64,000 nucleotides of DNA from Streptomyces filipinensis (lineage in GTDB: Bacteria; Actinomycetota; Actinomycetes; Streptomycetales; Streptomycetaceae). The stretch spans positions 94,675-158,674 of the forward strand of contig NZ_BMTD01000020.1 of NCBI RefSeq assembly GCF_014649495.1, given 5' to 3'. This document shows, piece by piece, positions 53,737 to 63,653 of this stretch. A program made the position numbers and the translations under genes. The notes below the pieces were generated by a model, which searched no databases, was not told the DNA's origin, and saw only the letters and a program-made list of their open reading frames with translations. How positions within the stretch are numbered: position 1 is the stretch's first letter; each line of letters begins with the position of its first letter.

Positions 53737-54716
53737 CGGCAGCGGTGAAGGACGAGATCTCCCGGCTCCCCGTCACCCGGACCTGCTGCAGGAAGGCGGA
53801 GGTCTCCGCCATTCTGCGGTTCGCCGGCGGCCTTCACCTGGTGAGCGGGCGCATCGTGATCGAGGCGGAGCTGGACACCGCGATGGCGGCCCGCCGTCTC
53901 AAGCGGGACATCCTGGAGATCTTCGGCCACAGCTCCGAGCTGATCGTGATGGCGCCCGGCGGGCTGCGCCGCGGCTCGCGCTACGTCGTCCGGGTCGTCG
54001 CGGGTGGTGACCAGCTGGCCCGCCAGACGGGCCTCGTGGACGGCCGGGGCCGCCCGATCCGTGGGCTGCCCCCGCAGGTGGTCTCCGGGGCCACCTGTGA
54101 CGCCGAGGCGGCCTGGCGCGGGGCTTTCCTGGCGCACGGTTCGCTGACCGAGCCCGGCCGTTCCTCGTCCCTGGAGGTGACCTGCCCGGGCCCGGAGGCC
54201 GCGCTCGCGCTGGTCGGCGCCGCCCGCCGGCTGTCCATCGCCGCCAAGGCGCGCGAGGTGCGGACGGTGGACCGGGTGGTCGTCCGCGACGGGGACGCGA
54301 TCGGGGCGCTGCTGACCCGGCTCGGCGCGCACGAGTCCGTGCTGGCGTGGGAGGAGCGCCGGATGCGCCGCGAGGTGCGGGCCACCGCCAACCGGCTCGC
54401 CAACTTCGACGACGCCAACCTGCGCCGTTCGGCCCGTGCCGCCGTGGCCGCCGGTGCGCGCGTGCAGCGGGCGCTGGAGATCCTCGGCGACGAGGTGCCC
54501 GAGCACCTCGCGGCGGCGGGCCGGCTGCGCATGGAGCACAAGCAGGCCTCCCTGGAGGAGCTGGGCGCGCTCGCCGACCCGCCGCTGACCAAGGACGCGG
54601 TCGCGGGCCGGATCCGCCGCCTGCTGGCGATGGCCGACAAGCGCGCCGCCGACCTGGGCATCCCGGGCACGGAGGCGAACCTCAGCGAGGAGCTGGCCGA
54701 CAACCTGGCCGGCTGA
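53727..54716 (+). CDS. whiA: Sporulation regulator WhiA
   Basis: This 329-residue protein has an N-terminal LAGLIDADG-endonuclease-like domain without the catalytic acids (VKDEISRLPVTRTCCRKAEVSAILRFAGGLHL). A C-terminal helix-turn-helix follows (LRMEHKQASLEELGALADPPLTKDAVAGRIRRLLAMADKRA). In Streptomyces WhiA works with WhiB to switch aerial hyphae to septation. The start overlaps yvcK by 10 bases. It also has its own promoter in other streptomycetes; this cannot be judged here. Confidence 0.97.
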   Translation: MAMTAAVKDEISRLPVTRTCCRKAEVSAILRFAGGLHLVSGRIVIEAELDTAMAARRLKRDILEIFGHSSELIVMAPGGLRRGSRYVVRVVAGGDQLARQTGLVDGRGRPIRGLPPQVVSGATCDAEAAWRGAFLAHGSLTEPGRSSSLEVTCPGPEAALALVGAARRLSIAAKAREVRTVDRVVVRDGDAIGALLTRLGAHESVLAWEERRMRREVRATANRLANFDDANLRRSARAAVAAGARVQRALEILGDEVPEHLAAAGRLRMEHKQASLEELGALADPPLTKDAVAGRIRRLLAMADKRAADLGIPGTEANLSEELADNLAG

Positions 54717-54866
54717 CCGACGCACCCCAAGTCGCCGGTGCCGTACGCCCGTTCGGGTGGTCGGCACCGGCGTAGCGTGTCCATGAAGCGCTCTTGACTC
54801 GATCATGAGGTGACATGAGCCTGGCAACCTGTTCGCCGCTGTGGCGGACCACCGCTAGGGGGGTTC

Positions 54867-57821
54867 ATGAGACACGGAGCGAGATCGATCCTCGCTGTCG
54901 GCGCGCTTCTCATCGGCGGAGCGAGCCTTGCGCCCATCGCCCAGGCACAGAGCGGAGACCCGGCGCCGGCCGGCTCGGACGAGGTCCGGGTCTACCGGGC
55001 CGACGTCACCCCGCAGCAGATTCCCCTGCTCCTCGACGCCGGACAGGACGGACAGGAACTCGGTGAGCAGGTCACCGGCCGGGGGAAGACGCAGGTCGAG
55101 GTCTACCTCACCGACCGGCAGGCCGCGAAGCTGCGGAAACAGGGCGTCGGCCTCACCGAGCACACCCTGTCGGCGGGTGCGCTGGCGCGCCTCACGCGTG
55201 CCTCCCAGGGCGTGTTCCGCCCGTACGGCGGAGGTGGCGGCCTGAAGGAGGAGATCCTCCGCACCGCCCGGACCCACCCCGGCCTGACCAAGGTCGAGTC
55301 CATCGGCAAGACGGTCGACGGCCAGGACATCCTCGCGCTCAAACTCACCGGGAACGCGAGGAGGACGAAGGACGGCTCCAGGCCGTCCGTGCTGTATCTG
55401 TCCAACCAGCACGCGCGTGAGTGGATCACGACGGAGATGACCCGTCGGCTGATGCACTACTACCTGGACAACTACCGGACGGACAAGCGCCTTCGGAAGA
55501 TCGTCGACTCGACCGAGCTGTGGTTCGTCATCTCGGCCAACCCCGACGGCTACGACTACACGTTCAAGAACGCCGGCACCCGCCTGTGGCGCAAGAACCT
55601 GCGGGACGTCAACGGCGACGGGGTCATCGGCGCGGGCGACGGCGTCGACCTCAACCGCAACTTCCCCTACAAGTGGGGATATGACGACGAGGGTTCGTCC
55701 CCCAACCCCACCAGCGAGACCTACCGCGGCGCGAGCCCCGAGTCCGAGCCCGAGACCAAGGCGCTGGACGGCTTCGAGAAACGCGTCGGGTTCCGGTACG
55801 CCGTCAACTACCACTCCGCCGCCGAACTCCTCCTGTACGGCGTCGGCTGGCAGGTCGCCACCCCCAGCCCCGACGACGTCCTGTACAAGGCGCTCGCCGG
55901 CACCCCGGACAACCCGGCCATCCCGGGCTACCACTCGCAGCTCTCCTCGGAGCTGTACACCACCAACGGCGAGGCGGACGGGCACGCGTCGAACGTCAAC
56001 CGCGTCGCGATGTTCACCCCCGAGATGTCGACCTGCCAGACCGCGTCGAACGTCGACCCGAACGACGCCTGGAAGCCCGAGGACTGCCCGTCGGAGTTCA
56101 GCTTCCCCGACGACGAGAAGCTGATCCAGCAGGAGTTCGCCAAGAACATCCCGTTCGCGCTCTCCGTCGCCGAGACCGCCGCGCACCCGGACAGGCCGGC
56201 CTCCTCGGTCGGGCTGAGCGCGGCCGACTTCACCCCGGCGGCGTTCGCCACGTCGTACGCGTGGGGCGCGGACCAGGAGGTCTCCGTGGTCGTCCGCAAG
56301 GCGGTCCACGACAAGGAGCTGAAGTACCGCGTCAACGGCGGCCGGGTCCACGAGCGGACGCTGCGGCACTGGAAGGGCGGCACGACGTACGGCGGCAGGG
56401 ACGACCTGTACTTCGACGACTACCGGGCCAAGGTGCCGGGTGGCCGGCCGGGCGACAAGGTCGAGGTGTGGTTCACCGGCGAGACGAAGAGCGGCGGGAA
56501 GGTCTCCAGCTCCCCCTTCACCTACACGGTCGCCGAGCGGCCCGGCGCCGACACACTCGTCGTCGCCGAGGAGGGCACGACGGCCACGCAGGCGCAGAAG
56601 TACGTCGACGCGCTCAGAGCGGCCGGGCACCGGGCGATCGTGTGGGACGTGGCCGGGCAGGGCGTCCCCGACGCGCTCGGCGTACTGAAGCACTTCCGGA
56701 CGGTCGTGCACTACTCCGGCGCGAACGGCCCCGGCAACGCCACCCAGCTCCAGCTGCGCGCCTACCTCAACGAGGGCGGCAGGCTGATCGAGGCCGGTGA
56801 ACTGGCGGGTGGCAGCGTGCGACTCGGCGACGGCAGCCTCTCGGACGACTTCAGCCAGTACTACCTCGGCGCCTACAGCCGTACGTCGACCAAGGGGGCC
56901 ACCGCCTTCACCGGTTCGGGTGCCCTGGACGGCTACACCGGCGCCCTCGGCGACGCTCCCGGCAACCCGCTCGACAAGGCCGGCGTCTACAGCGTCACCT
57001 CCGACCAGCTGCCCGCGGCCGCGTACCCGCAGTTCACGAGCGCGGGAGCGGGCCGGTTCGCCGGAACCGCCAACCCCTACGGACCGTACGCCGGTTCGTA
57101 CATGGCCGCCGCCGTGCACACCGACGACGCCTACAAGCGCCTCACCCGCACCATCGACCTCACCGGTGTCGGCGCCGCCGACAAGCCGGCCCTGACCACC
57201 CGGCTGCTGTGGGACACCGAGCCGGGCTACGACCACGCGGTCGTCGAGGCGCACACCGTGGGCGGCGACGACTGGACGACCCTGCCGGAGGCCGGCGGCG
57301 CCACCAGGACGGCCGTGCCGACGGACTGCGGGCAGGGCTTCCTGATCGCCGAGCATCCGTGGCTGAAGCACTATCTGACGCTCGCGGACAAGGCCTGCAC
57401 CGCGACCGGCACCACCGGCTCCTGGAACAGCCTCACCGGCAGCTCCGGAGGCTGGCAGCAGGTCGCCTTCGACCTGAGCGCCTACGCCGGGAAGTCCGTC
57501 GAGGTCTCGATCAGCTACATCACCGACCCGGGCACCGGCGGACACGGAGTCCTCGCCGACGACGCCTCGCTCGTCGTCGGCGGCGCGGCCAGGGAGACCG
57601 AGGGGTTCGAGTCGTCCCTGGGCCCCTGGCACGTGGCCGGGCCGCCCGCGGGCAGCCCGGCCGTCCTCAAGGACTGGGCGCGCTCCGGGACGCTGTTCCA
57701 GACATACGGAGCCGTCGCCACGCACGACACCGTGCTCCTCGGTTTCGGCCTGGAGCAGGTGTCGTCGGCGGACGATCGGGCAGCCCTGGTGAGGAAGGCG
57801 TTCGCGGCGCTCGGCGGGTGA
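54867..57821 (+). CDS. Secreted M14 zinc carboxypeptidase with immune-inhibitor-A-like C-terminal region
   Basis: This 984-residue protein has a signal peptide (hydrophobic residues 7-25, cleavage near AQA at 28). The M14 domain has zinc ligands His182-x-x-Glu185 (NQHARE) and His316 (NYHSAAE), substrate Arg in DLNRNF (264) and catalytic Glu386 (FTPEMS). The C-terminal 450 residues are beta-rich, with a module ending DPGTGGHGVLADDASL that recalls immune-inhibitor-A peptidases. It would trim C-terminal residues of extracellular proteins. A strong terminator follows; it is monocistronic. Confidence 0.92.
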   Translation: MRHGARSILAVGALLIGGASLAPIAQAQSGDPAPAGSDEVRVYRADVTPQQIPLLLDAGQDGQELGEQVTGRGKTQVEVYLTDRQAAKLRKQGVGLTEHTLSAGALARLTRASQGVFRPYGGGGGLKEEILRTARTHPGLTKVESIGKTVDGQDILALKLTGNARRTKDGSRPSVLYLSNQHAREWITTEMTRRLMHYYLDNYRTDKRLRKIVDSTELWFVISANPDGYDYTFKNAGTRLWRKNLRDVNGDGVIGAGDGVDLNRNFPYKWGYDDEGSSPNPTSETYRGASPESEPETKALDGFEKRVGFRYAVNYHSAAELLLYGVGWQVATPSPDDVLYKALAGTPDNPAIPGYHSQLSSELYTTNGEADGHASNVNRVAMFTPEMSTCQTASNVDPNDAWKPEDCPSEFSFPDDEKLIQQEFAKNIPFALSVAETAAHPDRPASSVGLSAADFTPAAFATSYAWGADQEVSVVVRKAVHDKELKYRVNGGRVHERTLRHWKGGTTYGGRDDLYFDDYRAKVPGGRPGDKVEVWFTGETKSGGKVSSSPFTYTVAERPGADTLVVAEEGTTATQAQKYVDALRAAGHRAIVWDVAGQGVPDALGVLKHFRTVVHYSGANGPGNATQLQLRAYLNEGGRLIEAGELAGGSVRLGDGSLSDDFSQYYLGAYSRTSTKGATAFTGSGALDGYTGALGDAPGNPLDKAGVYSVTSDQLPAAAYPQFTSAGAGRFAGTANPYGPYAGSYMAAAVHTDDAYKRLTRTIDLTGVGAADKPALTTRLLWDTEPGYDHAVVEAHTVGGDDWTTLPEAGGATRTAVPTDCGQGFLIAEHPWLKHYLTLADKACTATGTTGSWNSLTGSSGGWQQVAFDLSAYAGKSVEVSISYITDPGTGGHGVLADDASLVVGGAARETEGFESSLGPWHVAGPPAGSPAVLKDWARSGTLFQTYGAVATHDTVLLGFGLEQVSSADDRAALVRKAFAALGG

Positions 57822-57840
57822 GGGCCGCCACGTTGACAGA

Positions 57841-57873
57841 TCCCGCTCGCCTTGTTCCGACAGGTGAGCGGGA
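57841..57873 (+). terminator. Hairpin terminator after the carboxypeptidase gene
   Basis: TCCCGCTCGCC (57841-57851) pairs with GGTGAGCGGGA (57863-57873), 11 bp with a single G-T wobble and an 11-base loop, 20 bases after the stop. Confidence 0.85.
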
Positions 57874-58003
57874 GCCCTCTCAGCGGTGCGCGAAAGGGGC
57901 CCTGATCAAGTGAGCCGACCCGCTCACGAACGAGTGAAGACGGCCCAAAAACTGCCCGACAATCCATACTGAATACGGGTGAATCCACTGCCGTTCCGGG
58001 ACG

Positions 58004-58031
58004 GTCCGTACCCCTACTGGCGGGTACGGAC
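58004..58031. promoter_or_regulatory. Inverted repeat upstream of gap
   Basis: GTCCGTACCC (58004-58013), eight bases, GGGTACGGAC (58022-58031) is a perfect 10-bp inverted repeat 133 bp before the gap start. The position and symmetry suit a glycolysis regulator operator. A hairpin in a long leader is the alternative. Confidence 0.55.
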
Positions 58032-58164
58032 TGCCTGCCCGTGTATGCGCCATCTCGATGTCACTCCGGGGCCGTCCGGGAGGTAGGGTCGGTGGTGGTC
58101 GGGGACATCCCAAACAGAGCTCGCCGGCACCGCATGGCCGGCGTACCAACGAGGAGATCGGTTC

Positions 58165-59172
<1,008 letters not shown>

Positions 59173-59210
59173 TCGCCGCAGATCGCAGCAGCAGGACCTT
59201 GAAGTGAGAG

Positions 59211-59250
59211 CAGGGCTCGGGCAGCGCACCGTCGCGCTGCCCGGGCCCTG
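59211..59250 (+). terminator. Strong hairpin between gap and pgk
   Basis: The 17-bp stem (59211-59227 with 59234-59250, one wobble) with loop ACCGTC contains GGGCAGCGC/GCGCTGCCC. It should end or attenuate gap transcripts and stabilise their 3' end. Confidence 0.88.
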
Positions 59251-59316
59251 TCTCGCGCTCGGACCACGTCCTTTTACGATCAGGTGCACCACGAGCCCTC
59301 CCTTGGAGTCCACTCA

Positions 59317-60528
59317 ATGAAGACGATCGACGAACTTCTCGCCGCCGGCGTGAGCGGCAAGCGGGTCTTCGTCCGCGCCGACCTCAACGTGCCGCTGGCG
59401 AGCGGCACCATCACCGACGACGGCCGGATCCGCGCCGTGCTGCCCACCGTCAAGGCCCTCGCCGACGCGGGCGCCAAGGTGGTCGTCGCCTCGCACCTGG
59501 GCCGCCCCAAGGGCGCCCCGGACCCCGCCTTCTCCCTCGCGCCCGCCGCCTCCCGCCTGGGTGAACTCCTCGGCTCCGCCGTGGCCTTCGCGGCCGACAC
59601 CGTCGGGCAGTCCGCCCAGGACACGGTCGCCGGCCTCGTCGACGGCCAGGTCGCCGTCCTGGAGAACCTGCGCTTCAACCCTGGCGAGACCGCCAAGGAC
59701 GACGCCGAGCGCGGCGCCTTCGCCGACCGGCTCGCCGCCCTGGCCGACGTCTACGTCGGTGACGGCTTCGGCGCCGTGCACCGCAAGCACGCGTCGGTCT
59801 ACGACCTCCCGGCCCGGCTGCCGCACTACGCCGGCTACCTCATCGCCGCCGAGGTCGGCGTCCTCAAGCAGCTCACCGAGGACGTCAAGCGCCCCTACGT
59901 GGTCGCGCTCGGCGGCGCCAAGGTCTCCGACAAGCTCGCCGTCATCGACGAGCTGCTCGGCAAGGCCGACCGCCTGCTCATCGGCGGCGGCATGGCGTAC
60001 ACCTTCCTCAAGGCCAAGGGCTACGAGGTCGGCATCTCCCTCCTGCAGGAGGACCAGGTCCCGGTCGTCACCGAGTACATGGAGCGCGCCGAGAAGCAGG
60101 GTGTGGAACTGCTGCTCCCCGTCGACGTCGTGGTCTCCCGGGAGTTCCCGGACCTGAAGACCAAGGCGCCGACCGAGAACACCGTGGTCGACGCGGACAA
60201 GATCCCCGCCGACCAGGAGGGCCTGGACATCGGCCCGAAGACCCGGGAGCTCTACGCCTCGAAGCTCGCCGACGCCGCGACCGTGTTCTGGAACGGTCCC
60301 ATGGGCGTCTTCGAGCACCCCGACTACGCCGAGGGCACCAAGGCGGTCGCCCAGGCCCTCGTCGACGCGAACGGCTTCACCGTCGTCGGCGGCGGTGACT
60401 CCGCCGCGGCCGTGCGTACGCTCGGCTTCGACGAGAACGCGTTCGGCCACATCTCGACCGGTGGCGGCGCCTCCCTCGAATACCTCGAGGGCAAGACGCT
60501 CCCCGGCCTCGCCGCACTGGAGGACTGA
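59317..60528 (+). CDS. pgk: Phosphoglycerate kinase
   Basis: This 403-residue enzyme has the N-terminal RVFVRADLNVPL, SHLGRPKG, LENLRFNPGE and FGAVHRKHASV segments. The C-terminal nucleotide site has GGAKVSDKLAVI, WNGPMGVFE and GGGDSAAAV. It moves phosphate from 1,3-bisphosphoglycerate to ADP. ATG 59317 follows TTGGAG; an upstream in-frame GTG (59284) lacks conservation. tpiA starts 6 bases after its stop. Confidence 0.98.
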   Translation: MKTIDELLAAGVSGKRVFVRADLNVPLASGTITDDGRIRAVLPTVKALADAGAKVVVASHLGRPKGAPDPAFSLAPAASRLGELLGSAVAFAADTVGQSAQDTVAGLVDGQVAVLENLRFNPGETAKDDAERGAFADRLAALADVYVGDGFGAVHRKHASVYDLPARLPHYAGYLIAAEVGVLKQLTEDVKRPYVVALGGAKVSDKLAVIDELLGKADRLLIGGGMAYTFLKAKGYEVGISLLQEDQVPVVTEYMERAEKQGVELLLPVDVVVSREFPDLKTKAPTENTVVDADKIPADQEGLDIGPKTRELYASKLADAATVFWNGPMGVFEHPDYAEGTKAVAQALVDANGFTVVGGGDSAAAVRTLGFDENAFGHISTGGGASLEYLEGKTLPGLAALED

Positions 60529-60534
60529 CCCCGC

Positions 60535-61311
60535 ATGACCACTCGCACGCCGATCATGGCGGGCAACTGGAAGATGAACCTCAACCACCTTGAGGCCATC
60601 GCACACGTCCAGAAGCTCGCCTTCGCCCTGGCCGACAAGGACTACGAGGCCGTCGAGGTCGCCGTCCTGCCGCCCTTCACCGACCTGCGCTCCGTGCAGA
60701 CCCTGGTCGACGGTGACAAGCTCAAGATCAAGTACGGCGCCCAGGACATCTCGCAGCACGACTCCGGCGCCTACACCGGCGAGATCTCCGGCCCGATGCT
60801 GGCCAAGCTGAAGTGCACCTACGTGGTGATCGGCCACTCCGAGCGCCGCCAGTACCACGCCGAGACCGACGAGCTGGTCAACGCCAAGGTGAAAGCCGCC
60901 TACAGGAACGGCCTCACCCCGGTCCTGTGCGTCGGCGAGGAACTGGACGTCCGCGAGGCGGGCAACCACGTCACTCACACCCTCACCCAGGTCGAGGGCG
61001 GTCTGAAGGACCTCCCGGCCGAGCAGGCCGAGACCGTCGTGATCGCCTACGAGCCCGTGTGGGCGATCGGTACCGGCAAGGTCTGCGGCGCCGGGGACGC
61101 CCAGGAGGTCTGCGCCGCCATCCGCGCCAAGATCGCCGAGCTGTACTCCCAGGACGTGGCCGACAAGGTCCGCATCCAGTACGGCGGCTCCGTGAAGTCG
61201 GGCAACGTCGCCGAGATCATGGCGCAGGCCGACATCGACGGCGCGCTCGTCGGCGGCGCCTCGCTGGACGCCGACGAGTTCGTCAAGATCGTGCGCTTCC
61301 GCGATCAGTGA
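60535..61311 (+). CDS. tpiA: Triosephosphate isomerase
   Basis: This 258-residue barrel enzyme has the catalytic Lys in AGNWKMNLN, His in VIGHSERRQY, Glu in AYEPVWAIGTGK (loop 6) and the phosphate-binding YGGSVKSGN and VGGASL. It interconverts dihydroxyacetone phosphate and glyceraldehyde 3-phosphate. It is co-transcribed with pgk (6-bp gap). A 12-bp perfect hairpin follows the gene. Confidence 0.98.
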   Translation: MTTRTPIMAGNWKMNLNHLEAIAHVQKLAFALADKDYEAVEVAVLPPFTDLRSVQTLVDGDKLKIKYGAQDISQHDSGAYTGEISGPMLAKLKCTYVVIGHSERRQYHAETDELVNAKVKAAYRNGLTPVLCVGEELDVREAGNHVTHTLTQVEGGLKDLPAEQAETVVIAYEPVWAIGTGKVCGAGDAQEVCAAIRAKIAELYSQDVADKVRIQYGGSVKSGNVAEIMAQADIDGALVGGASLDADEFVKIVRFRDQ

Positions 61312-61355
61312 CGCGAGCTGTGAGTAGGCGGTAGCGGCGATACGTCGTACCCTTG

Positions 61356-61385
61356 CGGGGGCACAGCCGAGATGCTGTGCCCCCG
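61356..61385 (+). terminator. Hairpin between tpiA and secG
   Basis: CGGGGGCACAGC (61356-61367) and GCTGTGCCCCCG (61374-61385) form a perfect 12-bp stem around CGAGAT. It ends the pgk-tpiA transcript. Confidence 0.9.
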
Positions 61386-61416
61386 TCCATCCGAATCCGA
61401 GGAAGTTGGTCCAGCC

Positions 61417-61653
61417 GTGGTTTTGGGGTTCTCGATCGCCCTGATCGTCTTCAGCCTGTTGCTGATGCTGCTGGTGCTGATGCACAAGGGGAAGGGCGGC
61501 GGCCTCTCCGACATGTTCGGCGGCGGCATGCAGTCCTCCGTCGGCGGCTCCTCGGTCGCCGAGCGCAACCTCGACCGGATCACCATCGTGATCGGTGTGC
61601 TGTGGTTCGCGTGCATCATCGTCCTCGGCATGCTGATGAAGTCGAACAGCTGA
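61417..61653 (+). CDS. secG: Preprotein translocase subunit SecG
   Basis: This 78-residue protein has two membrane helices (VVLGFSIALIVFSLLLMLLVLMH and ITIVIGVLWFACIIVLGMLM). A Gly-rich cytoplasmic loop joins them, GKGGGLSDMFGGGMQSSVGGSSVAERNLDR, which holds the SecG signature. It assists SecYEG protein export. GTG 61417 is selected with GAGGAAG upstream; a non-ATG frame extends further but would add a polar start. Confidence 0.95.
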   Translation: MVLGFSIALIVFSLLLMLLVLMHKGKGGGLSDMFGGGMQSSVGGSSVAERNLDRITIVIGVLWFACIIVLGMLMKSNS

Positions 61654-61686
61654 CACGCGCACCGCGCGCACATCACACATATTCGG

Positions 61687-61801
61687 TACGTAAGGCCCCA
61701 TGTTCGGTACGCGCTCCTGAGCGCGGCCTATCATGGGGCTCGCGTCTATGAGCGGGGCCCCTTGTAACTCCAATCACTGGACGCGCGTTGGGCCTTACGT
61801 A
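61687..61801. repeat. Nested inverted repeats between secG and the RbpA-family gene
   Basis: TACGTAAGGCCC (61687-61698) is repeated inverted as GGGCCTTACGTA (61790-61801), 12 bp perfect. Inside lie GCCCCATG (61695-61702)/CATGGGGC (61732-61739) and the hairpin CGCGCTC-CT-GAGCGCG (61710-61725). The 9-mer TTCGGTACG occurs directly repeated at 61682 and 61703. The region includes the secG 3' end and RbpA promoter and may form a cruciform or encode a structured RNA. Confidence 0.75.
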
Positions 61802-61871
61802 GACTGAGGCGCTCGCAGCGAAGCGAAACGCCGACTCGCTTCGCGGCACCATTACGCAGGGAGTTACGACC

Positions 61872-62207
61872 GTGGCAAGTGGCAACGCGATCCGAGGAAG
61901 CCGGGTCGGGGCGGGGCCGATGGGCGAGGCCGAGCGCGGCGAGTCCGCGCCGCGTCTGCGCATCTCCTTCTGGTGCTCCAACGGGCATGAGACGCAGCCG
62001 AGCTTCGCCAGCGACGCGCAGGTTCCCGAGACCTGGGACTGCCCGCGCTGCGGCTTCCCGGCCGGCCAGGACCGGGACAACCCGCCGGACCCGCCGCGCA
62101 CCGAGCCGTACAAGACGCACCTCGCGTACGTACGGGAGCGGCGCAGCGACGCGGACGGCGAGGCGATCCTCGCCGAGGCGCTCGCCAAACTGCGGGGCGA
62201 GATCTAG
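61872..62207 (+). CDS. RNA polymerase-binding protein, RbpA family
   Basis: This 111-residue protein has a basic start (IRGSRVG), a zinc-ribbon-like core (FWCSNGHETQPSFASDAQVPETWDCPRCG with two CxxC/CxxxH units) and a C-terminal helical segment PYKTHLAYVRERRSDADGEAILAEALAKLRGE. This order is RbpA's: core domain, basic linker and sigma-interaction helix. RbpA stabilises RNA polymerase with the principal sigma factor. Streptomyces can carry two paralogues, so this may be the second one. GTG 61872 follows GGGAG. Confidence 0.85.
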   Translation: MASGNAIRGSRVGAGPMGEAERGESAPRLRISFWCSNGHETQPSFASDAQVPETWDCPRCGFPAGQDRDNPPDPPRTEPYKTHLAYVRERRSDADGEAILAEALAKLRGEI

Positions 62208-62276
62208 GACTTGAACACCGGCCGGGCGCCCGCAGGTGCCTGGCCGGAGCCGTATCGGTCCGCTCGGCCGACCCGA

Positions 62277-62299
62277 TTGTCAGTGGTGCCCTCTACGGT
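62277..62299 (+). promoter_or_regulatory. PafBC/RecA-NDp-type DNA-damage promoter of an MFS exporter
   Basis: TTGTCAGTG, eight bases, TACGGT is a perfect consensus match. The leader to ATG 62339 is about 35 bases and includes GGGGGAG. Confidence 0.85.
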
Positions 62300-62338
62300 T
62301 TTCGTGAAGGCGAGAACCACAGACGGGGGAGTCCGGGC

Positions 62339-63601
62339 ATGGCCGAGGCGGGGGAGACGCGTGCGCCCGCATGGCGCGGGGCCTTCGGGCGGTTGTGGTC
62401 GGCTGCCGTGGTCTCCCAGTTCGGAGACGCCCTGCGCGGAGCAGCGCTGCCCCTGCTCGCCGCGTCCTTGACCGACCGGCCGCTGCTCATCGCCTCGGTC
62501 ACGGCGTGCGGCTATCTGCCCTGGATCGTCTTCGGGCTGCTCGGCGGCGCGGTCGCCGATCGCGTCGACCAGCGGCGCGCGATGTGGACCGTGGACGCCG
62601 TACGCGGTCTGCTCGTGGGTTCCTTCGCGGTGGCCGTCGCCCTGGGCCACGCCTCGATCGCGCTGCTCATCGCCCTGGCCTTCACACTGACCACGCTCCA
62701 GACGCTGTTCGACAACGCCGCCACGGCCCTGTTGCCGGCCCTGGTGGACCGCCAGGCGCTCGGCAGTGCCAACGCCCGGCTGATGACGGGGCAGAAGATC
62801 GCCGGCGGGCTGATCGGCGCACCCGTCGTTCCGGTGCTGATCGCCGCCGGGGCCGCCGCCCCCTTCGCCGCCGACGCCGTCACGTTCCTCGTGGCCGCCG
62901 CACTGGTCGCCTCCCTGCGGACCGGCGCACCCGAGCGCGCGGTGAGACCTGCGGGCGGCACCCTGCGCCGGGAGATCGCCGCCGGGCTGCGCACCCTGGG
63001 CCGCGACCGGGCCCTGCGCGGGCTGTGCGCCGCCACGGCCCTGTGCAACATCGGCATGGGCGCTCTCATCGCCACCCTGGTCGTCCTCGTGACCGGCTGG
63101 CTGGACGCGGGCACGGCGGGATACGCGGCCGCGGCCACCGCGTACACCGCCGGCGGTCTGACCGGAGGCGTGCTGAACCGGTGGACCACCTCGGCACTGG
63201 GTCCCCGGCGGACCGTCCTGCTCGCCGGCACCGTGCAGACCGGTGCGCTCGTCGTGCTGGGCACCGTGCGGAGTCTGGCCGCCGCGGTGGCCGCGCTCGC
63301 CGTGTTCGGCTGCATGGGCATGCTGTGGAACGTCAACACGACGACACTGATGCAGCAGCGCGCCCCCGCGGACATGCTCGGCCGGGTCAGCTCCGCCTTC
63401 CGTACGCTCGCCGTGGCCGGGGCCCCGCTCGGCGCCGTGCTCGGCGGCGCGGCGGCCACGGCATGGGGGCGCAACACCCCGGCCCTGCTCACGGCAGCCT
63501 TCTTCGTCCTGTCCGTCACCGCGCTGATACCGGTCCGCAAGCCGGACGTACCTGTTGTTGCGCCGGACGACGACGTCACGACGGCTCGCGGCGCGCGGTG
63601 A
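62339..63601 (+). CDS. MFS drug/metabolite exporter (MFS_3/EntS-like)
   Basis: This 420-residue protein has about twelve hydrophobic helices and the MFS loop GLLGGAVADRVDQRRAMW between helices 2 and 3. Late motifs are LMQQRAPADMLGRVSSAFRTLAVAGAPLGAVLGG, which is typical of the MFS_3/enterobactin exporter-like group. It would export a toxic or secreted small molecule using the proton gradient. GGGGGAG lies 7 bases before the start. Its promoter matches the DNA-damage class. Confidence 0.87.
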   Translation: MAEAGETRAPAWRGAFGRLWSAAVVSQFGDALRGAALPLLAASLTDRPLLIASVTACGYLPWIVFGLLGGAVADRVDQRRAMWTVDAVRGLLVGSFAVAVALGHASIALLIALAFTLTTLQTLFDNAATALLPALVDRQALGSANARLMTGQKIAGGLIGAPVVPVLIAAGAAAPFAADAVTFLVAAALVASLRTGAPERAVRPAGGTLRREIAAGLRTLGRDRALRGLCAATALCNIGMGALIATLVVLVTGWLDAGTAGYAAAATAYTAGGLTGGVLNRWTTSALGPRRTVLLAGTVQTGALVVLGTVRSLAAAVAALAVFGCMGMLWNVNTTTLMQQRAPADMLGRVSSAFRTLAVAGAPLGAVLGGAAATAWGRNTPALLTAAFFVLSVTALIPVRKPDVPVVAPDDDVTTARGAR

Positions 63602-63653
63602 TCAATTAGGTTGGAACAGCTGGGACAGGCACGAAAGAAGGCGGAAGTCGGAA

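Larger units (their letters stand above)
57822..58164. other. 343-bp intergenic region before gap
   Basis: No gene is visible. It contains the carboxypeptidase terminator (57841-57873), a perfect 10-bp inverted repeat (58004-58031) and a TAGGGT box near 58083 that could be part of the gap promoter. Confidence 0.6.

Noticed and set aside
59314..61773. Long minus-strand frame opposite pgk and tpiA
   Set aside because: It is antisense to two highly conserved glycolytic genes and has low-complexity composition and no ribosome site.
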